NCBI GenBank assembly: GCA_016715795.1
Contig: JADJXP010000001.1
Span: 806,001 to 870,000 of the forward strand
Source: Chloracidobacterium sp.
GTDB taxonomy: Bacteria > Acidobacteriota > Blastocatellia > Pyrinomonadales > Pyrinomonadaceae
Direction of reading: 5' to 3'
DNA length: 64,000 bases
The translations under genes were made by a program, and so were the position numbers. The first letter of the stretch is position 1. Every line of letters begins with the position of its first letter. Positions 7,915 through 17,118 of the stretch are shown here, in pieces. The notes below the pieces were generated by a model. It worked only from the letters and a program-made list of their open reading frames with translations. It ran no database searches and had not been told where the DNA came from.

Positions 7915-9416
7915 ACGAAGAAAATAACGACGAGATCATTACCGAAGAAACGCCGAATCGTAAGCCGCTTTATATTGCAATAGCGGTCATTGGAGTTTTA
8001 GTTATAGGTGCGTTAGGTTTTTGGTTTTTCCGCAATCGCGAAACTGGCCAGATCGTTCAACCACCGCGAAGTGTTACATTTGGCGATAACACCAACGGAC
8101 AGGCCGATATGACCGGCGAAGAAACGATCACCATTGCACCCGATCAAATAGAAAAGATCGGACTCAAGATAGAGACGGTCGGTGAGACGCTTTCGAGCGA
8201 AGCAATGTCTGTCGCGGCAACCGGAGTTATTCAGCCGAACTCATACAAGGAAACTCCACTAATTTCTTTGCTTAATGGAGTTTTGCGCAGCGTGAAAGGT
8301 GAACTAGGCCAAAAGGTAGGCAAAGGTCAGGCGCTTGCGGTTATTTTCAGCGATGAACTCGCTGCCTCACAATCGCGTTATCTCGCTTTGCTGACCGAAG
8401 CTCAGACCGCACGGCAAAATTACGACAGAACAGCCAGACTCGTTAAGATCAGCCCGACAAGTAACGCAGAGCTAGATCAGGCATTGGCCGCATTGAAAAC
8501 TTCCGAAGCTGAAATAGCAGAACATCACAAACATCACGAACGAACAGTAAAACTTCTTGAGATCGGCGCCGTCAGCCGCGAGGAACTTGAACAGACGACC
8601 ACCAAGCTAAAAACAGCCGAGGCCAATTTAGTTGAGGCGAAGAAGCGTTATGACCGTGCTGTGCAGGTAGCAGAGATCAATCCAGTCAGCCGAGGCGAAT
8701 TCGAACAGGCCGCCGTTAAGCGACAAGCTGCCGAGTCCGACCTTGCAACCGCAAAGCAACGTTTGCTTCTACTAGGCTTGTCGCCTCAGAAGGTAAATGC
8801 TCTCCATTCACCTTCGCAGATCACTTCTGAGATTGCGTTGACCGCTCCGGTATCGGGGACGATCACAAAGCGGGATGTAAATGCCGGCGAAGTTGTTGAG
8901 GCGAACAAGGAATTGATGCGTGTGACGAATCTTTCTTCCGTCTGGGCGATCGCCCAGGTATATGAAAAAGACCTCGGGTTGCTTCGCACGGGAAGCGGTG
9001 CAAGCGTCACGACCACCGCGTATGCGGAGCGGCTCTTTCGCGGCCACGTCACTTACATCGACCCGAACATCAATCCTGAAACGCGGACAGCACAGGTTCG
9101 AGTCGAACTCGATAATCCGGGCCAAATCTTGAAAATTGGCATGTATGTAGATGTCGCATTCGGTTCTACGGGCGCATCCGAGCGAACAATGCCGACGATC
9201 CCTTCAACCGCCGTGCAAAATATGAATGACAAACAAGTCGTCTTTGTCGCAACTGACAAACCAAACGTATTTCTGGTGAGACCGGTGCGTCTCGGCAAGG
9301 AACACAACAAACAATTCACCGTTATCGAAGGCTTAAACGTCGGTGACAAGATTGTAACTGACGGAGGTTTTCTACTCCGGGCCGAATTGCTAAAGCAAAA
9401 CCCGACACATCACTAA
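7911..9416 (+). CDS. cusB: CusB/CzcB-like periplasmic adaptor with three tandem hairpin-tip motifs
   Basis: 501 residues, overlapping cusC by four bases. N-terminal membrane anchor (residues 19-40), lipoyl/barrel strands (VAATGVIQPNSYKETPLISL; VKGELGQKVGKGQALAVIFS), a long alpha-helical hairpin region (150-290), then the second lipoyl half and beta-barrel (LTAPVSGTITKRDVNAGEVV, SVWAIAQVYEKDLGLL, NPETRTAQVRVELDN). Connects CusA to CusC in the periplasm. Odd feature: the hairpin region carries three copies, 38 residues apart, of the Arg-x3-Leu-x6-Ser type motif that adaptors normally have once at the hairpin tip (R173/L177/S184, R211/L215/S222, R249/V253/S260). See findings. Confidence 0.88.
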   Translation: MNEENNDEIITEETPNRKPLYIAIAVIGVLVIGALGFWFFRNRETGQIVQPPRSVTFGDNTNGQADMTGEETITIAPDQIEKIGLKIETVGETLSSEAMSVAATGVIQPNSYKETPLISLLNGVLRSVKGELGQKVGKGQALAVIFSDELAASQSRYLALLTEAQTARQNYDRTARLVKISPTSNAELDQALAALKTSEAEIAEHHKHHERTVKLLEIGAVSREELEQTTTKLKTAEANLVEAKKRYDRAVQVAEINPVSRGEFEQAAVKRQAAESDLATAKQRLLLLGLSPQKVNALHSPSQITSEIALTAPVSGTITKRDVNAGEVVEANKELMRVTNLSSVWAIAQVYEKDLGLLRTGSGASVTTTAYAERLFRGHVTYIDPNINPETRTAQVRVELDNPGQILKIGMYVDVAFGSTGASERTMPTIPSTAVQNMNDKQVVFVATDKPNVFLVRPVRLGKEHNKQFTVIEGLNVGDKIVTDGGFLLRAELLKQNPTHH

Positions 9417-9466
9417 TGAAATGACCACATTACAGTTGGATGTGCTAGAAATATTTGGAGGATACG

Positions 9467-9658
9467 ATGGTTAAAGATACAGTCTGCGAAATGGAGATCG
9501 ATGAAACAGCCGCTCGATTTTCGTTGAATTTTGAAGGTCAAACGTATTTCTTTTGCTCGGAGGGATGCCGGGCAGAATTTCAACGTCATCCGCAGGATTA
9601 TGTGAAATCGGCAGGCTCGGTTCGCGATGAGACTTTAGGAGATAACGACGATGTGTAG
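9467..9658 (+). CDS. YHS domain metal-binding protein
   Basis: 63 residues; the ATG at 9467 is chosen because GGAGG lies six bases before it. It is a stand-alone YHS/TRASH-type domain: KDTVCEMEIDE, a short sheet FSLNFEGQTYFFCSEGCRAEF, and the closing helix HPQDYVK. The spacing Cys...Phe-Phe-Cys-x3-Cys is the family's metal-binding core. Such domains occur in copper ATPases and in small soluble proteins of metal-resistance loci, where they bind copper or other soft metals. It overlaps the following gene by eight bases, suggesting coupled translation, and closes the cus block. Confidence 0.85.
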   Translation: MVKDTVCEMEIDETAARFSLNFEGQTYFFCSEGCRAEFQRHPQDYVKSAGSVRDETLGDNDDV

Positions 9659-10514
9659 GTTTCTCGGTTATGTGGGACGCGAGATTTTACTCGCCGACTT
9701 GATTTCTCGCCCCGTGAATTCACTCATTCGTCAGAGTTACAAATCCAAAGAACGGAGCGAACCACTCAACGGCGATGGGTTTGGCGTTGGTTGGTACTCG
9801 CCCGAGATCTCCAACGAGGCGTGCGTTTTTACAAGCATTACTCCCGCGTGGAACAACCGGAATCTGCTGAACCTGGCGGAACACATCAAATCGGGTTGTT
9901 TTTTTGCACACATACGCGCTGCATCACCGGGATCGGCAGTCTCCGAAAGTAATTGTCACCCGTTTCGCTACGGGCGTTTCATGTGGATGCACAACGGTAC
10001 GATCGAAGGCTTTAGCTCGATTAAACGCCGCCTGCGTCACTCTCTGCCCGACAGGATCTACCACGCCATCGAGGGCACGACCGATTCCGAACATGCTTTT
10101 GCGGTTTTCTTAAACTTTCTCGGTGACAAAAAGGAAAACATCGGCGCAAACGATCTATCAGACTCTTTGGTAAATACTATCGGGCAGCTTGAGGAATGGG
10201 TGCTGGAGACCGGCGTCAAAAAGCCTTCAATTTACAATTTCGCAGTCACCGATGGTCAAATTATAGTGACAGTGCGCTACGTTTCCGATCCACAAATTGA
10301 GCCAATTTCGCTCTATTTTTCAAAGCGAGGTAAATTCCAGTGCTGCAACGGCAAGTCGGAAATTATTGAGTGCTCCGACGATGAGAGCGGGGTCATCGTT
10401 GCGTCAGAAAGATTGACCGACGATCGCGAAAGTTGGACGCGGGTCGCTCCAAATCACATGTTAATCGTCGGCAGCGAATTAAAAACAGAGGTTCGTTTGA
10501 TGCCGGGCTTCTAA
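9651..10514 (+). CDS. Class II glutamine amidotransferase (YafJ-like)
   Basis: 287 residues. The Ntn-hydrolase signature is complete: Met-Cys-Arg-Phe start (Cys2 becomes the N-terminal nucleophile), LNGDGFGVGWYSP, FFAHIRAASPGSAVSESNCHPF, and FMWMHNGTIEG. This is the YafJ/EgtC-like group of stand-alone glutaminase domains. The partner acceptor enzyme and substrate are unknown; no other amidotransferase subunit is nearby. It starts inside the YHS gene (eight-base overlap). Its presence in a metal cluster is unexplained and may simply be a passenger. Confidence 0.85.
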   Translation: MCRFLGYVGREILLADLISRPVNSLIRQSYKSKERSEPLNGDGFGVGWYSPEISNEACVFTSITPAWNNRNLLNLAEHIKSGCFFAHIRAASPGSAVSESNCHPFRYGRFMWMHNGTIEGFSSIKRRLRHSLPDRIYHAIEGTTDSEHAFAVFLNFLGDKKENIGANDLSDSLVNTIGQLEEWVLETGVKKPSIYNFAVTDGQIIVTVRYVSDPQIEPISLYFSKRGKFQCCNGKSEIIECSDDESGVIVASERLTDDRESWTRVAPNHMLIVGSELKTEVRLMPGF

Positions 10515-10524
10515 AAACACAACT

Positions 10525-10800
10525 ATGTCAGAAAAACTCGAAATTGCAACATTTCAATTGGCGGTCCTAAGGACAGAATTGTCTAATTCCAGAACATTGC
10601 TCTCCTACACGCAGGCATCGATCGCATTGTTGGTTTCGGCGATAGCTTTCATGAACCTGTTTAATTTGTCCCAAATCCTTCATCTTGGGTGTTGGCTGTT
10701 GATAATTTTGGCAGTCGTAGTTGTCGCTCGCGGGATATTTCTGTATCGGAAGGCGAAATCGTTGATTGAAAATCAAAGAACTTCTGTCAGCGGAACGTAG
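10525..10800 (+). CDS. DUF202 (YidH-like) small membrane protein
   Basis: 91 residues with two membrane helices (about 33-52 and 56-73). The first conserved stretch, LAVLRTELSNSRTLLSYTQASIALLVSA, carries the arginine-threonine repeats typical of the DUF202/YidH family. Function unknown. It lies ten bases after the amidotransferase gene in the same orientation, so it is probably the last gene of that transcript. Confidence 0.7.
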   Translation: MSEKLEIATFQLAVLRTELSNSRTLLSYTQASIALLVSAIAFMNLFNLSQILHLGCWLLIILAVVVVARGIFLYRKAKSLIENQRTSVSGT

Positions 10801-10890
10801 CCGAAACGCTAAAGTACATTTGCTAAGTTTTATCAGATTCTCCCCGGGCCGTGGAGGGTCAGGTTGGTGCCCTATGCGGTCCGGAGGAAT

Positions 10891-11391
10891 TCAGTTATGC
10901 CTTCCGAATTCACGGTTTACACGCCCTTCGAGAACCCCAATTTTTTGAAGTTTGGAGCACATTTCTTTTAGACAAAGGATCTCGCATTCGTCTTGCGGGC
11001 GGCTCACGTCGTCCCGGTGCAGAAGTTGAATGGCTACGACGATTTCCTCGCGCCAGTTTCGCTTAGGTGCGAAGTGAAAGGCATTATCGAACGGCTCGAT
11101 CTTGTACTGGGTTTCACGCTTTTCCTTGGGCATGATCCACTTCGCGACGCTTAACAAATCGAAGTATGTCTTTCGGCATGCCGCACAACCCGGAATTGGA
11201 TGCGTGCCGGAATCGATGCCTGCGTCATGTTCGTCGTTGGAACCGTACAGTCGCAAAGAATAGCCCGTGGGGATTCTGACGCTATTCACCATTTCGTGAT
11301 CGTTACTCCACTCATAACAAACGCGGTGCTTTTCAACAATGTCCTTTATCGCCTCTTCTGTCTGCGGTGCGCTACTAAGTGCTGTATTCAT
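10891..11391 (-). CDS. Hypothetical soluble protein
   Basis: 166 residues, not recognised. No signal peptide or membrane helix. It has a Cys-x2-Cys (PGCAACRKTYFDL) in the middle and Cys residues in ECEILCLKEMC near the end, so a structural metal site is possible. Basic and acidic residues alternate as in a globular protein, and the frame stays open across the whole span, which supports a real gene, but there is no operon partner: the neighbours are a convergent DUF202 gene and an exported protein on the same strand 143 bases upstream. Confidence 0.5.
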   Translation of the reverse strand: MNTALSSAPQTEEAIKDIVEKHRVCYEWSNDHEMVNSVRIPTGYSLRLYGSNDEHDAGIDSGTHPIPGCAACRKTYFDLLSVAKWIMPKEKRETQYKIEPFDNAFHFAPKRNWREEIVVAIQLLHRDDVSRPQDECEILCLKEMCSKLQKIGVLEGRVNREFGRHN

Positions 11392-11534
11392 AACTTCTCA
11401 CATTTTCAACAACTAACTCTTCGTATCCGCCAGGACCGTAATTCTAGCCATCCTGACCCCAAAAGGCTTTCAAGTATATAGTCCGCCCGTTATGACATAA
11501 CAATTTGTTCAGCCCTTTTCGATCATTTGTGATA

Positions 11535-11957
11535 TTACGTCGGCAAGATGTGCTTGGCTTTTTCGCCGCGAAACCAAACTTCAAGAGCAATGCGCTCATT
11601 TGCGGCATTTCGACGTACCAGGATCTTCGATTTTTTGTTTTGATCCTCAACCTGCCAGATAGTGCACTTTACACGGGCCACCTCGTCGCCAGGCTTTTGA
11701 ACTCCCATGCCTTTACCGGAACTTACCATTGGAACCTTTCTAATAACGATGAAATGCTCTCCATTTACAAATACCTGAGAGATCCGATACATTCCCGAAC
11801 TGATCATTTTACCGCCAACTTTTGTCTTCGAATCAAAGTGGAATTCTCCGTCGCGGTCAACCCCAATTGTCTTTTCGTTTTGGGCAATCACAGGGAACAC
11901 GAATAAACCAATAACTGCGATAAAAATTACAAATTTTAGAAACACTGCTTTCCTCAT
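11535..11957 (-). CDS. Exported hypothetical protein
   Basis: 140 residues, start chosen at 11957 because a near-perfect Shine-Dalgarno (TAAGGAGGT) precedes it by seven bases. Clear Sec signal peptide (KFVIFIAVIGLFVFPVIAQ), then a small beta-rich domain (GEFHFDSKTKVGGKMISSG, YRISQVFVNGEHFIVIRK, VARVKCTIWQVE). No known family recognised. It lies directly upstream (in its own direction) of nothing recognisable and downstream of the multicopper oxidase on the opposite side of a 42-base gap; both are on the minus strand, oxidase first read outwards from 13424, so this gene may be cotranscribed with it. Function unknown; periplasmic location is supported. Confidence 0.65.
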   Translation of the reverse strand: MRKAVFLKFVIFIAVIGLFVFPVIAQNEKTIGVDRDGEFHFDSKTKVGGKMISSGMYRISQVFVNGEHFIVIRKVPMVSSGKGMGVQKPGDEVARVKCTIWQVEDQNKKSKILVRRNAANERIALEVWFRGEKAKHILPT

Positions 11958-11999
11958 CAATTCTACCTCCTTAATCGGATTAACCTACTTTTTAAAACT

Positions 12000-13424
12000 T
12001 CAGCTAACTCTGAATTGTCCCATCATTGCAAAATCTTCGTGCTCGAGAATGTGACAATGGAAAACGTAATCGCCGGTATTGTTGGTAAACTTCCCGATAA
12101 CCCGAACTGTCCCGAGAGCCGGAACAAGAAAAGTATCTTTCCAACCCAAATCCCAAGCCGGCGGCGGCGTACCGTTAATATCAAGAATTTGCCAGGAAAT
12201 ATCGTGAATATGAATCGGATGATCCATTGAAGTTGTGCTACGGAAAACCCAGATTTCAGTTGCATTCAATTGCGGATTTGCATCTATTCGAGTTGGGCTG
12301 AAAGGTTGACCATTAAAGGAAAATGTAGGTCCTCCCATTCCCATCGTTTGGTTTAATGTAAAATCTCTGGTTACAGTTGCCGATGATGCCGGAATTCGGT
12401 CAACTTGCCGCAATACCGCCGGAATTCTCGAATTATCTTTACCATAGTGCCACGGCATTATCCGAAACTGCATTACTTCTGCGGTGGCTCCGGTTCCGCG
12501 AAGATTCTGCAAAGTTATGTTTGTTCCGTGATTTGCTTCAGCAAAATCAATGATTACATCGGCTCTTTCGGCGGGTGCGAGAACAATGCTCGAACGCGAA
12601 ACCGGTGCGGAAAGCAATCCGGCATCCGACCCGATCTGGACAAACTGCTGGTTGTTGCTTAAAGCAAATTCGTAAATACGAGCATTTGAGCCGTTAAGCA
12701 GGCGGAAACGGTATCTTCGCCTTTCAACATAGTGATATGGCTGAGTCACGCCGTTTGTTAAAAGCTTGTTGCCTTGAAATCCGTTCATTCTGGTCATTCC
12801 GGAATTACTATAAAAGAGCGAGCCGTCAGCATTAAATGTTTTGTCCTGGATCACCAAAGGTATTTCATAACGTCCTTTAGGAAGCGGCAAGGCATCTTCA
12901 AAATCATCAGTCAAGATATAAAACCCTGCCAAGCCGTTATAAACATTTCGTCCGGTAAAATCCATCGTATGGTCGTGATACCACAAAGTTGCGGGAAGTT
13001 GATCATTCGGATAAACATAATCCCTAAAATTTCCCGGTGTGATTATGTCAGTAGGATGCCCGTCCGAATTCGCGGGCGTATGTCCGCCGTGAAGATGTAC
13101 CGATGAATTTACCGCCAAATTATTGGTTTGCCGGACAACAACGCGGCGATTTCGCCGAGCCTTAATTGTCGGACCGGGATAAGTGCCATTGTAGCCCCAG
13201 ATCGTTGTATTAAGGCCCGGAACAATTTGTTTAGTTCCCGCTTGCATTGAAACGTTGTAATAATCTGTGGATTCGTCCACCGAGGTTGGCGATAAAATAG
13301 ACGGAAGAGCTAGAGGCTGGCTAAACGTAGATGTTTGCCCCTTAGCAGTTCCCGGCAGGATTAATGCCGCACTTCCCAACAACCCTATTTTTGTAAATTC
13401 TCTTCTGCATAATTTCGTAGCCAT
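12000..13424 (-). CDS. Tat-exported multicopper oxidase (CueO/CotA-like)
   Basis: 474 residues from the ATG at 13424, preceded by AAGGGTAAC. A twin-arginine signal (RREFTKIGLLG) precedes three cupredoxin domains. All four copper motifs are visible: VHLHGGH (about residue 107), LWYHDHT, DHPIHIHDISW, and FHCHILEHEDFAMMGQF near the C-terminus with the type 1 Cys, His and Met. Family members oxidise Cu(I) to the less toxic Cu(II) in the periplasm, or phenolic and bilirubin-like substrates. It lacks the Met-rich insert of E. coli CueO as far as can be seen. Location between the Cus and Czc systems supports a copper-detoxification role. Confidence 0.9.
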   Translation of the reverse strand: MATKLCRREFTKIGLLGSAALILPGTAKGQTSTFSQPLALPSILSPTSVDESTDYYNVSMQAGTKQIVPGLNTTIWGYNGTYPGPTIKARRNRRVVVRQTNNLAVNSSVHLHGGHTPANSDGHPTDIITPGNFRDYVYPNDQLPATLWYHDHTMDFTGRNVYNGLAGFYILTDDFEDALPLPKGRYEIPLVIQDKTFNADGSLFYSNSGMTRMNGFQGNKLLTNGVTQPYHYVERRRYRFRLLNGSNARIYEFALSNNQQFVQIGSDAGLLSAPVSRSSIVLAPAERADVIIDFAEANHGTNITLQNLRGTGATAEVMQFRIMPWHYGKDNSRIPAVLRQVDRIPASSATVTRDFTLNQTMGMGGPTFSFNGQPFSPTRIDANPQLNATEIWVFRSTTSMDHPIHIHDISWQILDINGTPPPAWDLGWKDTFLVPALGTVRVIGKFTNNTGDYVFHCHILEHEDFAMMGQFRVS

Positions 13425-13860
13425 ACTGTTACCCTTATTTCTGAAAAAAGAGGAAATATGCCACGACATCAAGACTCAATACAGCGACTACTGCCATTGC
13501 TGAATAATGTGTTGCCTCTTGATTCGTGATGCTCGGATCGTATATGTCCACCTCAACAGACTTTTTGAGCGCAAGTATCGTGCCATTCAAACAAGTAATT
13601 TTTGCTAGGTAGTAACGATACCGGGCCCATGTAATGTCTTTCGGTATGGAAAAGATCTCGCATTTGGCGCGAAAAATTTCTTACTACTTAATCGTGGGCA
13701 TTCGTCGAAGATACGATCGCAACTGCGGGCAAGTTGCCTTCTTCGCTCTGAATTGCTAAAACAAGCACCCATAACCGTTAGTATGATGCTAAGTTTAGTT
13801 TGCCTCGCATCGATGAAGTTGCAGAAAACTCTAAATTAAGCGAGAATTAGACGAAAGCGA
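13425..13860. other. Gene-free stretch between divergent genes
   Basis: About 435 bases separating the minus-strand multicopper oxidase from the plus-strand small exported protein. It must hold the promoters of both transcripts, but no convincing promoter pair, metal-regulator palindrome or RNA structure stands out. No coding frame with a plausible start is seen. Confidence 0.6.
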
Positions 13861-14184
13861 ATGAAAGTTTTTTGTTTCAGTTTTATTGTCTATATCGTGT
13901 TGCTCCTGACCCAACCTTGTCAGGATTTTGCAGCGACGGTCAATGATTTTGTTTACAATAAGTCTCCTTATTCGCAACAACACAACCCCTCAAATCACAA
14001 CTCTCAGTCGGATGAATGTTCGCCGTTTTGTAATTGTTCATGCTGCAGCCTTTCAGTGGCGGAGCATTCGACCCGCATTACGACACGGGTAGTGCAAGTG
14101 GCTCTCGCGACAACGCCCATAGACTACAAAACTCCCAACACGTCCACTTACCAAAACTCCATTTGGCAGCCGCCAAAATCCTAA
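13861..14184 (+). CDS. Small exported Cys-rich protein upstream of czc genes
   Basis: 107 residues with a signal peptide (CFSFIVYIVLLLTQPCQDFA). The mature part carries a dense cysteine motif, ECSPFCNCSCCSLSV, followed by a strand region and a C-terminal tail ending WQPPKS. Short proteins with a C-x-C-C core are commonly found just ahead of CzcC/CusC genes, especially in Bacteroidota, and have been assigned only a DUF. The position 86 bases before czcC fits. Possibly a periplasmic metal chaperone or sensor; that is inference. Confidence 0.7.
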   Translation: MKVFCFSFIVYIVLLLTQPCQDFAATVNDFVYNKSPYSQQHNPSNHNSQSDECSPFCNCSCCSLSVAEHSTRITTRVVQVALATTPIDYKTPNTSTYQNSIWQPPKS

Positions 14185-14270
14185 TCAAATAACCACAATT
14201 GCGCCTTTGTTTCGTCGTAGCCTTTCGTACGTCGTTTAGCGTTACTTGTTTTAGTTTTGATTAGGAATTT

Positions 14271-15620
14271 ATGTACAGGTTTATTTCGTTTGTTGCCGTC
14301 GTTTTGATGGCACAAAGCAGCTTCGCACAGGCGGTGGCCACGCTTAGGCCACTTACGTCTGATGATCGGCGACTGCTCTATACATCGGTTGTCAATAGTT
14401 ACCACAGTCAGGTTGAGGGACTTTCACTCGCAGAGATCGTCAAACGAGCGTTTGAGAATAATGGCGAAATTAAGATTGCTCGTCTCGAAGTCGAAAAGGC
14501 TCAGGCCCGTTTAATACAGGCACAGCTTCGGCCAAATCCAAACCTTGAGATCGAGCAAAGCACTGGAAGGCTCGTGGGTTCACCTGGGGACCGAGAGTTA
14601 AGCGTTGGCGTCTCTGTCCCATTAGATGTTTACGGACAGCGTAACCGTCGGATCGATTTGGCGAAAGCTGAGATCACGATTAAAGAAGCCGAAGTTGCGG
14701 CTCAACAACGGGAATTGGCGGGTCAAGTTTTCGAGACATATGCCGAAGCACTTGCAATGTTGCGAGAGGTTCAGGTTTTAGAGGAGCTTCTGGATCTTGA
14801 TGGTCGAACTGTTCAGTTTGTTCAGATACGGGTTAACGAGGGAGATACGGCACCGCTCGAACTCAATCTTCTTCAAACCGAAGTTGAACGACTACGTTCT
14901 CGTCGTCAGTTAACCGAAGGGAAATTACAAGCGGCAATTACGAAACTAAAATTCTATGCCGGATTGCCTTACGAGCAGACATTAAAGCTCACTGAGGATA
15001 TTTCAGTTGCTACGTTTCCGTTACTACCGACTTCAATCGAAACAAGCGTAGCTGTTGGATTAAAAAACAGGCCGGAGATTAGGCTTGCAGAACTTGACGA
15101 ACAGCTTGCCAGCGCCGGACTTCGCCTTATACGTTCTCAATCTCGCCCGGACATATCCGCTACCGCACGATACACCCAAGGCCGAGCTGGATTAGACGAT
15201 CCGCGAGGTGAATTCTTTCAAAGAGATCGAAGCCTAACTTTTGGAATTTCTATCGGACTGCCAGTTTTCAACCGAAATCAAGGAGCAAAGGCCGAGGCCG
15301 CCATCGCCATCCGACAGGCACAGGAACGACGAGCGTTCTCAGAGCAGATAGTTAAGAACGAGATCATAACTGCCTTCCAACGAATCGAGGCTGCGAGACG
15401 AGCGCTTTTGACGTTGGAAACAGCAGTTTTGCCGCGTTCACGCGAGAATATCGAAACCATTCAAAAAGTTTATGAGATCGGAGAACTAAAGATCACCGAC
15501 CTTATCGCGGAACAGAGACGCCTACTCGAAGCAAATCGCGATCTAACCGAAACCATGACCGAACGATACCGCGCCCAAGCCGACTTGTTTATTGCTTTGG
15601 GTCTTATATTGGAGAAATAA
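14271..15620 (+). CDS. czcC: CzcC-like outer membrane efflux protein (TolC family)
   Basis: 449 residues. Signal peptide (RFISFVAVVLMAQSSFAQA), then two OEP repeats: GLSLAEIVKRAFENNGEIKI, RPNPNLEIEQSTGR, VPLDVYGQRNRRIDLAKAE in the first half, and GLKNRPEIRLAELDEQL, FGISIGLPVFNRNQGAKAEA and EIGELKITDLIAEQRRLLEA in the second. The FNRNQG segment is a CzcC/CusC hallmark. Forms the outer-membrane duct for the CzcA pump encoded downstream. The upstream 86-base gap and the conserved CBA order indicate that a new transcript starts here or at the small exported gene. Confidence 0.88.
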   Translation: MYRFISFVAVVLMAQSSFAQAVATLRPLTSDDRRLLYTSVVNSYHSQVEGLSLAEIVKRAFENNGEIKIARLEVEKAQARLIQAQLRPNPNLEIEQSTGRLVGSPGDRELSVGVSVPLDVYGQRNRRIDLAKAEITIKEAEVAAQQRELAGQVFETYAEALAMLREVQVLEELLDLDGRTVQFVQIRVNEGDTAPLELNLLQTEVERLRSRRQLTEGKLQAAITKLKFYAGLPYEQTLKLTEDISVATFPLLPTSIETSVAVGLKNRPEIRLAELDEQLASAGLRLIRSQSRPDISATARYTQGRAGLDDPRGEFFQRDRSLTFGISIGLPVFNRNQGAKAEAAIAIRQAQERRAFSEQIVKNEIITAFQRIEAARRALLTLETAVLPRSRENIETIQKVYEIGELKITDLIAEQRRLLEANRDLTETMTERYRAQADLFIALGLILEK

Positions 15621-15627
15621 GAAAATC

Positions 15628-17106
15628 ATGTCCGAAAAATATATTGCAGAAGATACCAAGCATCACGAGGAAGATGCCTCAGAATTGGACCGGCTCGAAT
15701 CAAATGCCGAACGGGACTCAAATAATGACACAGCGGAGACGCCCAAGAAGAACGCCGTACCGTGGATAATTGCTTTTGCCATCATAGGTCTAATTGCATT
15801 CGTTTCGCTGGCTCTAATCGTGTTCAAGCAAAGCGGAAAATCGGAGTTAAAGAAAGATGAGGAAGCGGCTACCGAGAAAGACAACGAGTCCAATGAAGTA
15901 AAACTTAGCCCCGAGGTCCTAGCTTCTGCGGGTATTACGACGGAATCAGTGACTCAGCGACCGGCTGTTGCATTGATCACGGTTGCTGGAACCGTCGAAA
16001 CGAATCCGCAACAAACCCAGCAAGTGACTTCACTTGTAAACGGACGTGTTGAACAGGTTTTGGTTTCCATCGGCGACCGCGTGGCCGCAGGGGAAACTGT
16101 CGCCACCGTGATGAGCCCCGAAGTTGCAGAAATGTACGGGAAATGGCGCGATGCAGTTACACGAGTCGATCTTGCCCAGAACAGCCTCAATCGGGTAAAG
16201 CAAGCTGAAAACCAGTCGGCCATTCTTCAGGCAAAAGCCCGGCTTGACGAGGCGGACGCTACTTTGAAACGAACCAAACGGTTAATCGAACTAGGAGCCG
16301 GTGCGGGAAAAGACATGGTTTCTGCTGAAACCAATTACAGAACTGCGAAGGCTGAGTACGATTTCCAACGAAATATTCCGTTGAACAAAGAGATTCAGGA
16401 AGCCGAGTCCGCATTGAAATCGGCCAATGTAGATGCCGTTCAAACGAGACAGAGCCTTCAGGCGCTGGGTGTGAATGTCAGTTCTCCAAACGCGGAGGTC
16501 AAAAGCGTCGCTTCTGTCCCGCTACGTTCACCCGTTTCTGGGATTGTAACGGCGCGAATGGTGAGCGGCGGAGCGGGTGTTCAGACAGGCACTTCGCTTT
16601 TCACTATTTCAAACATCTCGACAGTATGGGTGATCGCAAACGTGCCGGAAAATCAGATGCCTTCGTTGCTTGAAGGAACACCCGCCGAGATTCGGATTGC
16701 GGCTTTTGGGAAGGGGGTTATCAACGGACGTGTCAGCTATATTGACCCGCAGCTTAATGAAGAAACTCGAACAGGCCGCGTTCGTATCGAGGTAGCTAAT
16801 GCCAACGAACGGCTAAAGGCTGGTATGTTTGTCGAAGTTGGGTTTCAGGCCGGAACCGGTTCGGCTACAGGTGAGGAACTTGTTGTTCCTTCGAGCGCCG
16901 TTCATAAGATCGGAGAGAAAACCATAGTCTTTATTCCGAAGGCTGATGAGGCCGGAGCCTTTGAGGTTCGCGAGATCGAAATAGGCAGCGCCGTCGAGGG
17001 CTATCACCGCGTTCTTGGCGGCCTAAAACTTGGCGAAAAGGTTGTCACAAAAGGCAGCTTTACGCTAAAGACGCAGATGCAGAAGGGAGAATTGGGCGAG
17101 GAGTAA
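15628..17106 (+). CDS. czcB: CzcB-like periplasmic adaptor (membrane fusion protein)
   Basis: 492 residues from the ATG at 15628, eight bases after the czcC stop with GGAGAAAT upstream. An acidic cytoplasmic stretch, then one membrane anchor (AVPWIIAFAIIGLIAFVSLALIVF). Barrel and lipoyl strands (VAGTVETNPQQTQQVTSLV; GDRVAAGETVATVMSPEVAE), an alpha-hairpin (about 170-290, one tip-like motif RTKRLIELGAGAGKDMVS), and the returning barrel (LRSPVSGIVTARMVSGGAGV, TVWVIANVPENQMPSL). Compared with the Cus adaptor of this window it has a single hairpin motif, the usual state. Confidence 0.88.
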   Translation: MSEKYIAEDTKHHEEDASELDRLESNAERDSNNDTAETPKKNAVPWIIAFAIIGLIAFVSLALIVFKQSGKSELKKDEEAATEKDNESNEVKLSPEVLASAGITTESVTQRPAVALITVAGTVETNPQQTQQVTSLVNGRVEQVLVSIGDRVAAGETVATVMSPEVAEMYGKWRDAVTRVDLAQNSLNRVKQAENQSAILQAKARLDEADATLKRTKRLIELGAGAGKDMVSAETNYRTAKAEYDFQRNIPLNKEIQEAESALKSANVDAVQTRQSLQALGVNVSSPNAEVKSVASVPLRSPVSGIVTARMVSGGAGVQTGTSLFTISNISTVWVIANVPENQMPSLLEGTPAEIRIAAFGKGVINGRVSYIDPQLNEETRTGRVRIEVANANERLKAGMFVEVGFQAGTGSATGEELVVPSSAVHKIGEKTIVFIPKADEAGAFEVREIEIGSAVEGYHRVLGGLKLGEKVVTKGSFTLKTQMQKGELGEE

Positions 17107-17118
17107 CCAAACAGATTT

